Source of the DNA: Micromonospora ferruginea
GTDB lineage: Bacteria > Actinomycetota > Actinomycetes > Mycobacteriales > Micromonosporaceae
Length of the DNA stretch: 64,000 nt
NCBI RefSeq assembly: GCF_013694245.2
Contig: NZ_CP059322.2
Coordinates: forward strand, 430,001-494,000
Reading direction: 5' to 3'
Part shown: positions 45,162 to 53,581 of the stretch, piece after piece
How the letters are laid out: each line of letters opens with the position of its first letter
How positions within the stretch are numbered: the stretch's first letter is position 1
Notes under the pieces: generated by a model
Told to the model about the DNA's origin: nothing
Databases searched by the model: none
The model's input: only the letters and a program-made list of their open reading frames with translations
Position numbers and translations under genes: made by a program

Positions 45162-46286
45162 ATGACCGAGGTGACCCCCGACGCCGCCGAGACCCGGCTG
45201 CGCCGCTCCCCGCTGCACGAGCGACACACCGCGCTCGGCGCGAAGTTCGCCCCCTTCGGCGGCTGGCAGATGCCGCTCGAGTACGCCGGCGGCGGCGTGC
45301 TCAAGGAGCACACCGCCGTGCGGACCGGGGTGGGCGTCTTCGACGTCTCGCACCTGGGCAAGATCCGGGTCACCGGCGCCGGCGCGGCGGACTTCGTCAA
45401 CGCCTGTCTCACCAACGACCTCGGCCGGATCGCGCCCGGCCAGGCGCAGTACACGCTCTGCTGCGACGACGCCACCGGCGGCGTGGTGGACGACATCATC
45501 GCCTACCTGCACGCCGACGACCACGTGTTCCTGGTGCCCAACGCGGCGAACACCGCCGAGGTGGCCCGCCGGTTGCGCGCCGCCGCGCCGGCCGGCGTGA
45601 CCGTCGCCGACGAGCACGAGGCGTACGCGGTGCTCGCCGTGCAGGGACCGGGCTCGGCGGAGCTGCTCACCGCGCTCGGGCTGCCCACCGGGCACGACTA
45701 CATGAGCTTCTCCACCGCCGCACTCGCCGGCGTCGAGCTGACCGTCTGCCGCACCGGCTACACCGGCGAGCTGGGCTACGAGCTGGTGGTGCCGGCCGCG
45801 CACGCGGTCGCCGTCTGGGACGCGATCTTCGCCGCCGGCCCGGAGGTGCGCGCCTGCGGCCTGGCCGCCCGGGACACGCTGCGCACCGAGATGGGCTACC
45901 CGCTGCACGGGCAGGACCTCTCCCTCGACATCACCCCGGTGCAGGGCCGCTCCGGCTGGGCGGTGGGCTGGGACAAGCCGGCCTTCTGGGGCCGCGACGC
46001 GCTGCGCGCCGAGAAGGCCGCCGGTCCGGCCCGTACGCTGCGCGGTCTCGCCGCGGTCGACCGGGCCATCCCGCGCCCCGGCATGACCGTGTACGCCGGC
46101 GACCGGCAGGTCGGCGTGGTCACCAGCGGCACGTTCAGCCCGACGCTCAAGCACGGCGTCGCCCTCGCCCTGGTCGACACCGATCCGAAGCTGCCCGACG
46201 GGGAGGAGCTGGAGGTCGACATCCGGGGTCGTCGCGCCCGGATGCGCCTGACCAGGCCACCCTTCGTCCAGCCCTCCGTGCGCTGA
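45162..46286 (+). CDS. gcvT: Aminomethyltransferase (glycine cleavage T protein)
   Basis: This 374-residue protein transfers the methylene group from aminomethyl-lipoyl GcvH to tetrahydrofolate. Features are [40 protein letters not shown] (with the catalytic Asp region), [52 protein letters not shown] and [19 protein letters not shown]. The ATG is leaderless: TAAGTT (45149-45154) ends seven bases upstream. There is therefore no room for a glycine riboswitch in the leader. GcvH and GcvP are not in the window. Confidence 0.94.
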   Translation: MTEVTPDAAETRLRRSPLHERHTALGAKFAPFGGWQMPLEYAGGGVLKEHTAVRTGVGVFDVSHLGKIRVTGAGAADFVNACLTNDLGRIAPGQAQYTLCCDDATGGVVDDIIAYLHADDHVFLVPNAANTAEVARRLRAAAPAGVTVADEHEAYAVLAVQGPGSAELLTALGLPTGHDYMSFSTAALAGVELTVCRTGYTGELGYELVVPAAHAVAVWDAIFAAGPEVRACGLAARDTLRTEMGYPLHGQDLSLDITPVQGRSGWAVGWDKPAFWGRDALRAEKAAGPARTLRGLAAVDRAIPRPGMTVYAGDRQVGVVTSGTFSPTLKHGVALALVDTDPKLPDGEELEVDIRGRRARMRLTRPPFVQPSVR

Positions 46287-46293
46287 GCCGCAG

Positions 46294-46341
46294 GTCAGTC
46301 CTCGCGCAGGCGCTCGGGTCAGTCCTCGCGCAGGCGTTCGC
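46294..46341. repeat. 24-base tandem duplication at the 3' end of the DUF2314 gene
   Basis: 46294-46317 and 46318-46341 differ at only two positions. Each copy holds the leftward stop codon and the codons for the last residues (ERLRED). The second stop is a spare outside the gene. Confidence 0.8.
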
Positions 46342-47611
46342 CGGCGTCGAGGACGGCCTGGGTCCAGCCGCCCTCCAGCACGCCGGTGCCGTCCAGGATC
46401 GCCCAGTCGACCACGTCGGACGCCTCCACCACGACCGGCGAGCCGATCCGCACACTCGGGTCGCTGGTGGCGTCGGTGGCGCTCGCCCCGACGATCCGCT
46501 CCGGGGCGTCCCACGAGGTCACCCCGGCCCAGACGTACTCCGGGCCCTCGTCGCCGGGCAGGCCGTACTTGACCACGAGCTGGCTCTCGTCCGGCAGCCC
46601 GCCGGCCAGGAACCGGGCCCGGATGTCGCCGAGCGACTCCCGGGCGGTCGCCACCGCCCGGCTCATCGCGTCACCCGTGCGGGTGTAGCGGACGTCGGGC
46701 TGGATGCCGTTGAACAGCGTCGCGCAGGCGGCGGCGAAGTAGCGGCCGGGCGGGCCGGGATGCCCCGGCGGCGGGTTCAGGCTGAGGAACGAGTCGGCGT
46801 CCGGGTCGGTGGCCGGGTCCAGCTCCAGGCGCAGCAGCACCGGCGCCGTCGCGCCGTGCTGCTCCGGATTGCCGTACGCGACCGCGATGTCGTGCCCGGT
46901 CACCGTGGCCAGCACCGGGAGCTGCACGAACGCCGGCACCTCCTCGCCGGCCAGCCCGTCGGTCCAGTCCCGCAGCAGCCGCCGGGCCGCCCCGGTCATC
47001 ACCGCGCCCCAGGCCCGGGTGAGGTGGTCCGGCACGCCCTGGGCCTGCAACTCCAGCAGCCCGAACCGGCGCAGCCCCTTCGTGGTGAACCAGAGCCCGT
47101 CGGCGTCCGAGGAGTAGGGCACCAGCACCCAGTCGACCAGCCGGATCCGGCCGTGCTCGTCCGGCAGCGAGCGCAGCGCGGCGGCCGGGTCGAGGAACTG
47201 GAGCCCGAACACGTCGACCACGTCCCCGCCGACCGTCTCGGCGACCGCCGCGGCGACCGCCCGGGCCGCCCACTCGTGCGCCGGCGGCCAGCCCGGCCGG
47301 TATTCGGCCTGCACCACCACCAGGTGGGTGGCGGCGGCCAGCCGGGCCAGTTGCTCCTCGGTCGCCCCGAACGCGGCGAGCAGGTCCGGTGGCAGCTCGG
47401 GGAACTCGTCCACGGTGCGGGTGTCCACGCTCATCAGCGGGCTGTCCAGCATCTGCGTGGCCAGGCCGTGCACGGGCGCGGCCAGCCGGCCGGCCAGCCC
47501 CGCCACCGCCGTCTTCGGGCTGACCCTGGGCAGCCCTTCGATCGGCACCAGATAGGTCGCGTCGAGCGACTCCGGCACCGGTACGGGCAGGAAGTCGTCC
47601 GTGATCAGCAT
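46319..47611 (-). CDS. DUF2314-domain protein
   Basis: This 430-residue soluble protein has two parts. The N-terminal 300 residues are of unknown type, with LVVVQAEYRPGWPPAHEWAARAVAAAVAE and DVFGLQFLDPAAALRSLPDE. The C-terminal part fits DUF2314: SQLVVKYGLPGDEGPEYVWAGVTSWD, RIGSPVVVEASDVVDWAILDGTGVLEGGWT. DUF2314 is found in toxin-immunity-like and regulatory proteins, without a proven role. ATG 47611 has GAGGGGGA upstream. It is convergent with gcvT. Confidence 0.7.
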   Translation of the reverse strand: MLITDDFLPVPVPESLDATYLVPIEGLPRVSPKTAVAGLAGRLAAPVHGLATQMLDSPLMSVDTRTVDEFPELPPDLLAAFGATEEQLARLAAATHLVVVQAEYRPGWPPAHEWAARAVAAAVAETVGGDVVDVFGLQFLDPAAALRSLPDEHGRIRLVDWVLVPYSSDADGLWFTTKGLRRFGLLELQAQGVPDHLTRAWGAVMTGAARRLLRDWTDGLAGEEVPAFVQLPVLATVTGHDIAVAYGNPEQHGATAPVLLRLELDPATDPDADSFLSLNPPPGHPGPPGRYFAAACATLFNGIQPDVRYTRTGDAMSRAVATARESLGDIRARFLAGGLPDESQLVVKYGLPGDEGPEYVWAGVTSWDAPERIVGASATDATSDPSVRIGSPVVVEASDVVDWAILDGTGVLEGGWTQAVLDAGERLRED

Positions 47612-47672
47612 CCGTCCCCCTCGACCGCGCCGGCGCACTCACCCGAACGCTACCCGCCCGACCGGGTGGCGA

Positions 47673-48446
47673 TCAGCCGGTCAGCACCAGTCCCAGGTAG
47701 GACAGCGTGGTGACGACCTCCACCAGGGCGCCGAGGACGTCGCCGGTGATGCCGCCGAAGCGGCGTACCAGGTGCCGCAGCAGCCCGGCCGCGACGGCGA
47801 GCGAGGCGAGCACGGCGAGCGGCCCCTGCCACGGGCGGCCCGGCACCGCCGGCACGGCCAGCAGCGCCACGGCGAGCGCGCCGAGCGCCAGGACGGCCCA
47901 CCCCACCGTGCCGGCGACCAGCGCGCCCAGCCCGTCCGGCCGGGCCGCCGGCACGCCGCGGCGGCAGGCCAGGCCGGCGGCCAGCCGCCCGGCCGCGGTG
48001 GCCGCGACCACCGCGGCGAGCGCCGCCGGCGCGTCCCGCCCGGCCAGCTCCGCCAGCACGGCGGTCTGGAGCAGGAGTACGACCACCAGCGCGACCACCC
48101 CGAACGGGCCGACGTCCGGCTGCTTCATGATCTCCAGCGCGGCCGGCCCGCGCCGGTACGAGCCGAGCGCGTCCACGGTGTCGGCCAGCCCGTCCAGGTG
48201 CAGGCCCCGGGTGAGCAGCGCGCCCAGCGCGACCGTCGCCCCGGCGGCGACCAGCGGCGGGGCGAGCGCGCCGGCCAGCAGCAGTGCCCCGGCGAGCACC
48301 GCGCCCAGCAGCGCGCCGACCGCCGGGGCCAGCGCCATCGCGACGCCGGCGGTGTCCCGGTCGACCCGGCCGGCGCGTACCGGCGCGGTGGTGAACGTGG
48401 TCAGCGCCAGCCGGACGCCGTCGGCGAGCCGGGGCTCAGTCGGCAC
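47673..48446 (-). CDS. cobS: Adenosylcobinamide-GDP ribazoletransferase
   Basis: This 257-residue membrane enzyme joins adenosylcobinamide-GDP with alpha-ribazole in the last stage of coenzyme B12 synthesis. The family motif TRGLHLDGLADTVDALGSYRR is present with its acidic residues, then LEIMKQPDVGPFGVVALVVV and GRLAAGLACRRGVP, and several transmembrane helices. The GTG start overlaps the end of the CobU-CobT gene by 11 bases, indicating translational coupling. All nucleotide-loop enzymes except those making ribazole phosphate are thus in one operon. Confidence 0.93.
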   Translation of the reverse strand: MPTEPRLADGVRLALTTFTTAPVRAGRVDRDTAGVAMALAPAVGALLGAVLAGALLLAGALAPPLVAAGATVALGALLTRGLHLDGLADTVDALGSYRRGPAALEIMKQPDVGPFGVVALVVVLLLQTAVLAELAGRDAPAALAAVVAATAAGRLAAGLACRRGVPAARPDGLGALVAGTVGWAVLALGALAVALLAVPAVPGRPWQGPLAVLASLAVAAGLLRHLVRRFGGITGDVLGALVEVVTTLSYLGLVLTG

Positions 48447-50460
48447 GGCGGCCGGGCGACACCGGCTCGTCGGACCCGGTGGTGGTCGGGCCCGGCCCGG
48501 CCGGCTCCGGCTCGGTGAAGTCCGGCTCGGTGAAGTCCGGCTCGTCGGCCGGCTCCGGCTCGGCGACGCGCTCGTCGTCGGCGCCGCCCAGCGACGGGTG
48601 CGTCGGCAGCGTGGCGGCGAGCGTGAGCGCCGAGCGCAGCAGCGGGAGGGCGGCCAGCGCGGTCGCCCCCTCGCCCAGGTCGAGGCGGAGGTCGAGCAGC
48701 GGCGTCAGGCCGAGCACGTCGGCGGCGAGCCGCACCCCGGGACGGCCGCCGTGGTCGGGCAGCAGGCACCAGTGCCGGGCCTGCCCGGCCAGGTCCCGGC
48801 TGACCATGCCGGCGGCGGTGCCGACCGGGCCGTCCAGCAGCACCGGGACCCGCCGGGCGGTGGCGCCGAGCAGCACGCCGGTGGCCATCGCGATGTCACC
48901 GCCGCCCAGCTCGGCCAGGATGTCCTTGGCCTCGCGGGGGGACCGCCGGGTGCGGTGCAGCGCGTCCCGCACGGCCGCGCAGCGGACCATCCAGGCGTTG
49001 TCGTCGATCTCGCCCTGCTCGGTCACCACCCGGCCGAGCACCGTCGGGGGCTCCGCGCCGGCGGTGGCCGCCAGCACCGCCGCGGCGGCCGCCTCGGCGC
49101 CCGCCCCGCAGGACGCCAGCACCAGAAGCTGTACGCCCGCCTCGGCGGCCTGCTCGGCCAGCCGCCAGCCGTAGCGCAGCGCCGACTCGACCTGGTCGGC
49201 GTCCAGCGCCGGGCCGTCCTCGAACGGGGCCGAGGCGGGCGCCTCGACGACCTGGAGGCTCGCGCCATTCTCGGCGGCCAGCCGGGCCAGCGCGCCCCGG
49301 CCGGCGCGGGCCTGCCGGGCGCGGCGGGCCGACTCGCCGGGCACCGCGCCGGCGGACGCCCCACCGTCGTGGTCGCCGTGCAGCAGCAGCACCCGGACCG
49401 ACTCCCACGGGCGGGGCGTCGCGGTGCCCTGGGTGGCCGCGGCGAAGCCGATCACCTGCTCCAGCACGCCGAGGCCGGCGCCCGGGAGGTCGAGCGTGGC
49501 GAGCCGGTCGACCGCCTGCGGGCCGGTGTAGTCGTCCGGCATCGGCAGTTCCATGCCGGGCTGGATGACCAGGCCGGTGGCGATCATGGGCAGGGCCATG
49601 GTGGGCGCCGCCCAGTCCCCGGCGCCGCCCGTGCCGGCGGCCGGCGTGGCCGGCGGCGGCGTCGCGGCGGGGGTGAGCACCTCGGGCAGCGGCGCGTCCG
49701 GCGCGACGCTCTCCGGTCGACGCCCGGTGGACGTGGTCGACCGGTCCGCCCCGGCCCACGCCGGCGTGCCGGCCCGGTCGAGGTCGGCCGGCATGCCGTG
49801 GTCCGGCTGCGACGCGGCGTGGGCGGGCGACGCGGTGTGGGCGGGCGGCGCGGCATGGGCGGGCGTTGCGGCGTGGACCGGCGGCGCGGCGTGGACCGGC
49901 GGTGCCGGCGCTGCGGTGGGCTTGAGCCAGGCGGTCTGCCCGGCGACCACGAGCGCGACCGCGTCGCAGGCGTCGGCCACCGCGCGGTTGGTGGCGCCCA
50001 GCGCGTCGGTGAACGCCCGGCCCAGCGGCGTGGTGGGCACCAGCGACAGCCCGACCTCGGGGCTGACCAGCACCAGGCGCGCCTCGCTGGCCCGCACTGC
50101 CGCGGCCAGCTCGGCGATGGTGGCGGTGTCGTCGGCCGGCTGGTGGACCGGGTCGAGCAGCACCGTCACCCAGCCGCCCAGGTCGTCCACGAGCAGCGTG
50201 TCGTGCGGGCCGGCGGCGGCGATCACCTCGGCCAGCCGGCCCGGGTCCGTCGCCGTCTCCTCGGTGGTCCAGCTTCCCGGCCGCCGGGCCCGGTGCGTGG
50301 CGAGGCGGGCTGCCCACTCGGTGTCGTCCGGATCACCGGCGGGGGCGGTGGCCACGTAGCGGACCATGGGCGCGTCGGCGACCAGCGACTCGGCGAACCC
50401 GGACTTGCCGGAGCGGATACCGCCGAGCACCAGGAGGGTGTGCCACCCGTCAACGGACAT
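48436..50460 (-). CDS. CobU-CobT fusion: adenosylcobinamide kinase/guanylyltransferase joined to a CobT-like phosphoribosyltransferase
   Basis: This 674-residue protein has CobU at residues 1-185: VLGGIRSGKSGFAE (P-loop), THRARRPGSWTTEE with the guanylylated His, LLVDDLGGWVTVLL and EVGLSLVPTTPLGRAFTDALGATN. A linker of five PPVHAA-like repeats follows. The CobT part ends in ELGGGDIAMATGVLLGA, VPVLLDGPVGTAAG, HGGRPGVRLAADVLGLTPLLDLRLDLGEGATALAALPLL with the catalytic Glu. In place of the first CobT glutamate motif (GEMGIGNTT) it reads ASCGAGAEAAAAA. The C-terminus is an acidic disordered tail with EPDFTEPDFTEPE. ATG 50460 is leaderless, six bases after TAAGGT (50472-50467). Confidence 0.88.
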   Translation of the reverse strand: MSVDGWHTLLVLGGIRSGKSGFAESLVADAPMVRYVATAPAGDPDDTEWAARLATHRARRPGSWTTEETATDPGRLAEVIAAAGPHDTLLVDDLGGWVTVLLDPVHQPADDTATIAELAAAVRASEARLVLVSPEVGLSLVPTTPLGRAFTDALGATNRAVADACDAVALVVAGQTAWLKPTAAPAPPVHAAPPVHAATPAHAAPPAHTASPAHAASQPDHGMPADLDRAGTPAWAGADRSTTSTGRRPESVAPDAPLPEVLTPAATPPPATPAAGTGGAGDWAAPTMALPMIATGLVIQPGMELPMPDDYTGPQAVDRLATLDLPGAGLGVLEQVIGFAAATQGTATPRPWESVRVLLLHGDHDGGASAGAVPGESARRARQARAGRGALARLAAENGASLQVVEAPASAPFEDGPALDADQVESALRYGWRLAEQAAEAGVQLLVLASCGAGAEAAAAAVLAATAGAEPPTVLGRVVTEQGEIDDNAWMVRCAAVRDALHRTRRSPREAKDILAELGGGDIAMATGVLLGATARRVPVLLDGPVGTAAGMVSRDLAGQARHWCLLPDHGGRPGVRLAADVLGLTPLLDLRLDLGEGATALAALPLLRSALTLAATLPTHPSLGGADDERVAEPEPADEPDFTEPDFTEPEPAGPGPTTTGSDEPVSPGRRAD

Positions 50461-50538
50461 GCCCGTACCTTAGTTCGCCCCTCCCACCCCGCCCTCCCAC
50501 CCACCCGCCCCCGCCCCGCCCGACCTTTCGTCGTCGAC

Positions 50539-50600
50539 CTTGGAGTTGTGGCGCCCAGGATGTCGGAGACAGCCGATTTGTCAGGTGCCACAACTCCAAG
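50539..50600. repeat. 14-bp inverted repeat after the protein kinase gene
   Basis: CTTGGAGTTGTGGC (50539-50552) and its exact reverse complement (50587-50600), loop 34 bases. It is 23 bases after the kinase stop and may act as terminator. The GAGTTGTGGC core is AT-richer than its surroundings. Confidence 0.75.
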
Positions 50601-50623
50601 ATCGGCGCAGGGGCCGGCGCAGG

Positions 50624-52414
50624 TCAGTCGCAGTGTTCGAAGGGGCTGGTGTAGGTGGCGCCGCCGGTCGCGCCGCCCCACCTCACGCAGACGGCGGCGG
50701 CGGTGGCGCGTACCGGGCCGGCGTAGTACCGGTAGCCGCCGCTCTGCGTCTGCCGGGCCCTGCCCTTCACCTCCAGGTAGGTGGTGACCGTGGTGACCCG
50801 GCCGACGTCGGCGTCCTTGAGCGTGACCACGCAGTTTGCCCCGGCCGCGGTGCTGTAGAGCAGGTAGACCCGTCCCTGGCGGACGCCGCCCGCGGTCAGC
50901 GTGGCCGAGTCGATCACCTGGTAACCACCGCCGCACACCTGGGCGGCGGTGTACGGCTGCGGCTTCGGCGCGGTCGTCGGCGTCCCGGTCGGCGCGGGCG
51001 TGCCGGTGCCCGGCCCGCCTCCGGCCGACCCGGTCGGCTGCGGCGCGGGACGGCTCGGGGTGGCCGACGACCGGCTCGGCCGCGCGCTGCGGCTCGCGCC
51101 CGGCGTCGCCGGGCCGGCGCCGCTCGGCCTCACCGTCGCCACCGGACCGGCCACCGCGGACTCACCGGCCACCGCCGTCGGCGCCGGTCCCGGCTCGTCG
51201 GGGGAGCGGAGCGCCGCCACCGCCACCGCGGTCAGCACCGCCACCAGCACCACGCCGGCCGCCCCGGCGAGCACTCCGGTTCGCCGCCCGCGTCGGGTCG
51301 GTTCCTCCCGCGTCGGCGGCGTGCCGTCCACCCCCGAGGCGGGCCGGTCGGGCGCGCCGAACGTCGAGTCGGCCGCCCAGGGCGGCACCCCGGCCACCGG
51401 TCCGACATCCGGGCCGGACGTCTGCCGCGCACCGGGCGCCACCGGATCCGTACCCCCGGCCGGGAGGTCGACCGGCGCGGGCATGGCCGGCCCGGACATG
51501 GCCGGGGCGGGCGTGGGCGGGCCGGGGACGGCCGGGCCGCCCACCGCCCACGGCGGGCGCGGCGGGACCGGCACGCTGGCCAGCGTGGCGTCCCGGGCGT
51601 CCTGCGCGCCGTCGGCCAGGGCCGCCGCGGTGGGGAAGCGGTCGCGCGGGCTCTTCGCCAGCGCGCGCCGGACCACCTCGACCACCGCCGGGGGCGTGTC
51701 CGGCGGCAGCGGCGGCGGCTCGTCCTGCACGTGCCGCATCGCCACCTGCAGCGGGCTGTCGCCGTCGAAGGGCGGCCGGCCGGCCAGGCAGAAGTACGCG
51801 ACCGCGCCGAGCGCGTAGACGTCGGTGACCGGCGAGACCGGTTGTCCGGCCGCCTGCTCCGGGGACATGTACGAGGCGGTGCCGAGCACCATGTGGGCGG
51901 CGGTGATGCCGGCCATGGTGGTGGCCCGGGCGATGCCGAAGTCCACCAGCACGACCGTGCCGTCCCGCTTGACCAGCAGGTTCGCCGGTTTCACGTCGCG
52001 GTGCACGATGCCGGCGAGGTGGGCGGCGTGCAACGCCTGCGCGGCCTGCCCCACCACCGACATGGTGGACGCCGGGTCGAGCCGGCCGGCGTGCCGGACC
52101 CAGCCGGTCAGTGGCCGGCCGTCGACGTACTCCATGACCAGGTAGCTGACCCGGCTGCCGTCGGCGAGCGTCGCGGCGCCGACGTCGTGCACCTGCACGA
52201 TGCCGGGGTGCCGCAGCGCGGCCAGCATCCGGGCCTCGGCCTGGAAGCGGGTGGTGAACTCCGGGTCGGCGACCAGCGACGGCAGCAGCACCTTCACCGC
52301 GACGTCGCGGCCGAGCAGCATGTCCGTGCACTTCCACACCGCGCCCATGCCGCCGGTCGCGATGCGTTCGGTCAGCCGGTAGCGGTCGCTGAGCACCACG
52401 TTCGAAGTCAGCAC
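50624..52414 (-). CDS. PknB-type membrane serine/threonine protein kinase
   Basis: This 596-residue receptor-like kinase has an N-terminal Hanks domain: DRYRLTERIATGGMGAVWKC (G loop), DVAVKVLLP (Lys), GIVHRDVKPANLLVKRDG (catalytic loop), VLVDFGIARAT (Mg loop), GTASYMSPEQAAG and DVYALGAVAYFCLAGRPPFDG. A Pro/Ala-rich juxtamembrane region precedes one transmembrane helix at about 380-400. A Ser/Pro/Thr-rich stalk leads to an extracellular domain of about 110 residues with four cysteines, not PASTA repeats. The ligand is unknown. GTG 52414 is six bases after TACGGT (52426-52421), so probably leaderless; ATG 52450 is the alternative. Confidence 0.88.
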   Translation of the reverse strand: MLTSNVVLSDRYRLTERIATGGMGAVWKCTDMLLGRDVAVKVLLPSLVADPEFTTRFQAEARMLAALRHPGIVQVHDVGAATLADGSRVSYLVMEYVDGRPLTGWVRHAGRLDPASTMSVVGQAAQALHAAHLAGIVHRDVKPANLLVKRDGTVVLVDFGIARATTMAGITAAHMVLGTASYMSPEQAAGQPVSPVTDVYALGAVAYFCLAGRPPFDGDSPLQVAMRHVQDEPPPLPPDTPPAVVEVVRRALAKSPRDRFPTAAALADGAQDARDATLASVPVPPRPPWAVGGPAVPGPPTPAPAMSGPAMPAPVDLPAGGTDPVAPGARQTSGPDVGPVAGVPPWAADSTFGAPDRPASGVDGTPPTREEPTRRGRRTGVLAGAAGVVLVAVLTAVAVAALRSPDEPGPAPTAVAGESAVAGPVATVRPSGAGPATPGASRSARPSRSSATPSRPAPQPTGSAGGGPGTGTPAPTGTPTTAPKPQPYTAAQVCGGGYQVIDSATLTAGGVRQGRVYLLYSTAAGANCVVTLKDADVGRVTTVTTYLEVKGRARQTQSGGYRYYAGPVRATAAAVCVRWGGATGGATYTSPFEHCD

Positions 52415-52537
52415 CGCGCCACCGTACCGGCCGTGATCGGCATGATCCATGTGGCGGCGGGCCGTCGTCCGGCGGGCCGACTAGGCTTGCGAGGGTTTCC
52501 GGCCCTATCGGGCGACGGCGGCGAGGGGAGACGCGGC

Positions 52538-52738
52538 ATGGCGTGGAGCTGGCGGTACGAGGGCACGAACGGCGACACGGTCGACGGGCCGGGCGAGTCG
52601 TTCACGAGTCAGGCGGACGCCGAGTCGTGGATCGGCCAGACCTGGCGGGAGCTCGCGACGTCCGGCGTCACCTCCGTCGCGCTGGTCGAGGACGACCGGG
52701 TGGAATACCGGATGAGCCTGCTGCCCCCGGCCGAATGA
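52538..52738 (+). CDS. Small acidic protein of unknown function
   Basis: This 66-residue protein (MAWSWRYEGTNGDTVDGPGE, then SQADAESWIGQTWRELATSGVTSVALVEDDRVEYRMSLLPP) looks like a short soluble alpha/beta fold common in actinobacteria. GAGGGGAG precedes the ATG. Its stop overlaps the start of the M50 peptidase gene as ATGA, so the two are translationally coupled. I cannot assign a role. Confidence 0.75.
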   Translation: MAWSWRYEGTNGDTVDGPGESFTSQADAESWIGQTWRELATSGVTSVALVEDDRVEYRMSLLPPAE

Positions 52739-53532
52739 CCGGCTACGACCGCCCGGGTGACCCGCTGGTCCTCGGCGTGCCCCGGGCGGCGTTCCGGCCG
52801 AGCCCGATCTTCCTGGCGCTGGTCGCGCTCTTCGTGGCCGGCGGCGTGATGACCTGGAACGGGTTCGGCAACGTGCGGTTCGACGTGTTCCTGTTCGTCG
52901 TCTCCGGCTGGCTCGTCTCGCTGTGCCTGCACGAGTACGCGCACGCGGTGGTCGCCTACCGGGCCGGCGACCGCGACATCGCCCACCGCGGCTACCTGAC
53001 GCTCAACCCGCTGAAGTACACCAGCCCGCTGCTGTCGATCGTGCTGCCGGTGGTCGTGGTGCTGCTCGGCGGCATCGGCCTGCCCGGCGGCGCGGTCTGG
53101 GTCGACCGGCACGCCATCCCGGGCCGGCTGCGGCACACCCTGGTCAGCCTCGCCGGGCCGGCCACCAACGTGCTGTTCACGCTGGTGCTGGTGGCGGCCG
53201 TGACCTGGGGGCCGGAGCTGGGCGGGCCGCTGGAGTTCTGGGCCGGCGTCGGCCTGCTCGCGTTCCTCCAGCTCATGGCGAGCGTGCTCAACCTGATGCC
53301 GGTGCCCGGGCTGGACGGCGGCAACATGATCCAGCCCTGGCTCAGCCCCGCCTACCGGCGGATGTACGACCTGTTCGCCCCGTACGGATTCATCCTGCTC
53401 TTCGCACTGCTGTGGAGTCCCCAGATCAACCGGGTGTTCTTCGGCGGCGTCTTCGCGGTCGGCGACGCGCTCGGCCTGCCGCGGGCGCTGTACCAGATCG
53501 GGTTCTCCCTGATCCGCTTCTGGCAGGGCTGA
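52735..53532 (+). CDS. Site-2-protease-family (M50) membrane metalloprotease
   Basis: This 265-residue membrane protein has six or so hydrophobic helices. The zinc motif HEYAH lies at the end of the second one (VSGWLVSLCLHEYAHAVVAYRAG), and the third ligand Asp in NLMPVPGLDGGNMIQPWLSP. There is no PDZ domain, as in the short Rip3-like or Zn-protease branch. The GTLRHTLVSLAGPATNVLF-type segment (SLAGPATN) is typical. It probably cuts a membrane-bound regulator or clears signal peptides; the target is unknown. Confidence 0.87.
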   Translation: MTGYDRPGDPLVLGVPRAAFRPSPIFLALVALFVAGGVMTWNGFGNVRFDVFLFVVSGWLVSLCLHEYAHAVVAYRAGDRDIAHRGYLTLNPLKYTSPLLSIVLPVVVVLLGGIGLPGGAVWVDRHAIPGRLRHTLVSLAGPATNVLFTLVLVAAVTWGPELGGPLEFWAGVGLLAFLQLMASVLNLMPVPGLDGGNMIQPWLSPAYRRMYDLFAPYGFILLFALLWSPQINRVFFGGVFAVGDALGLPRALYQIGFSLIRFWQG

Positions 53533-53581
53533 CCGGCCGTCCCCGGGCCGGCGCGGAACGCCGGCCCGGGGACGACTGGCG

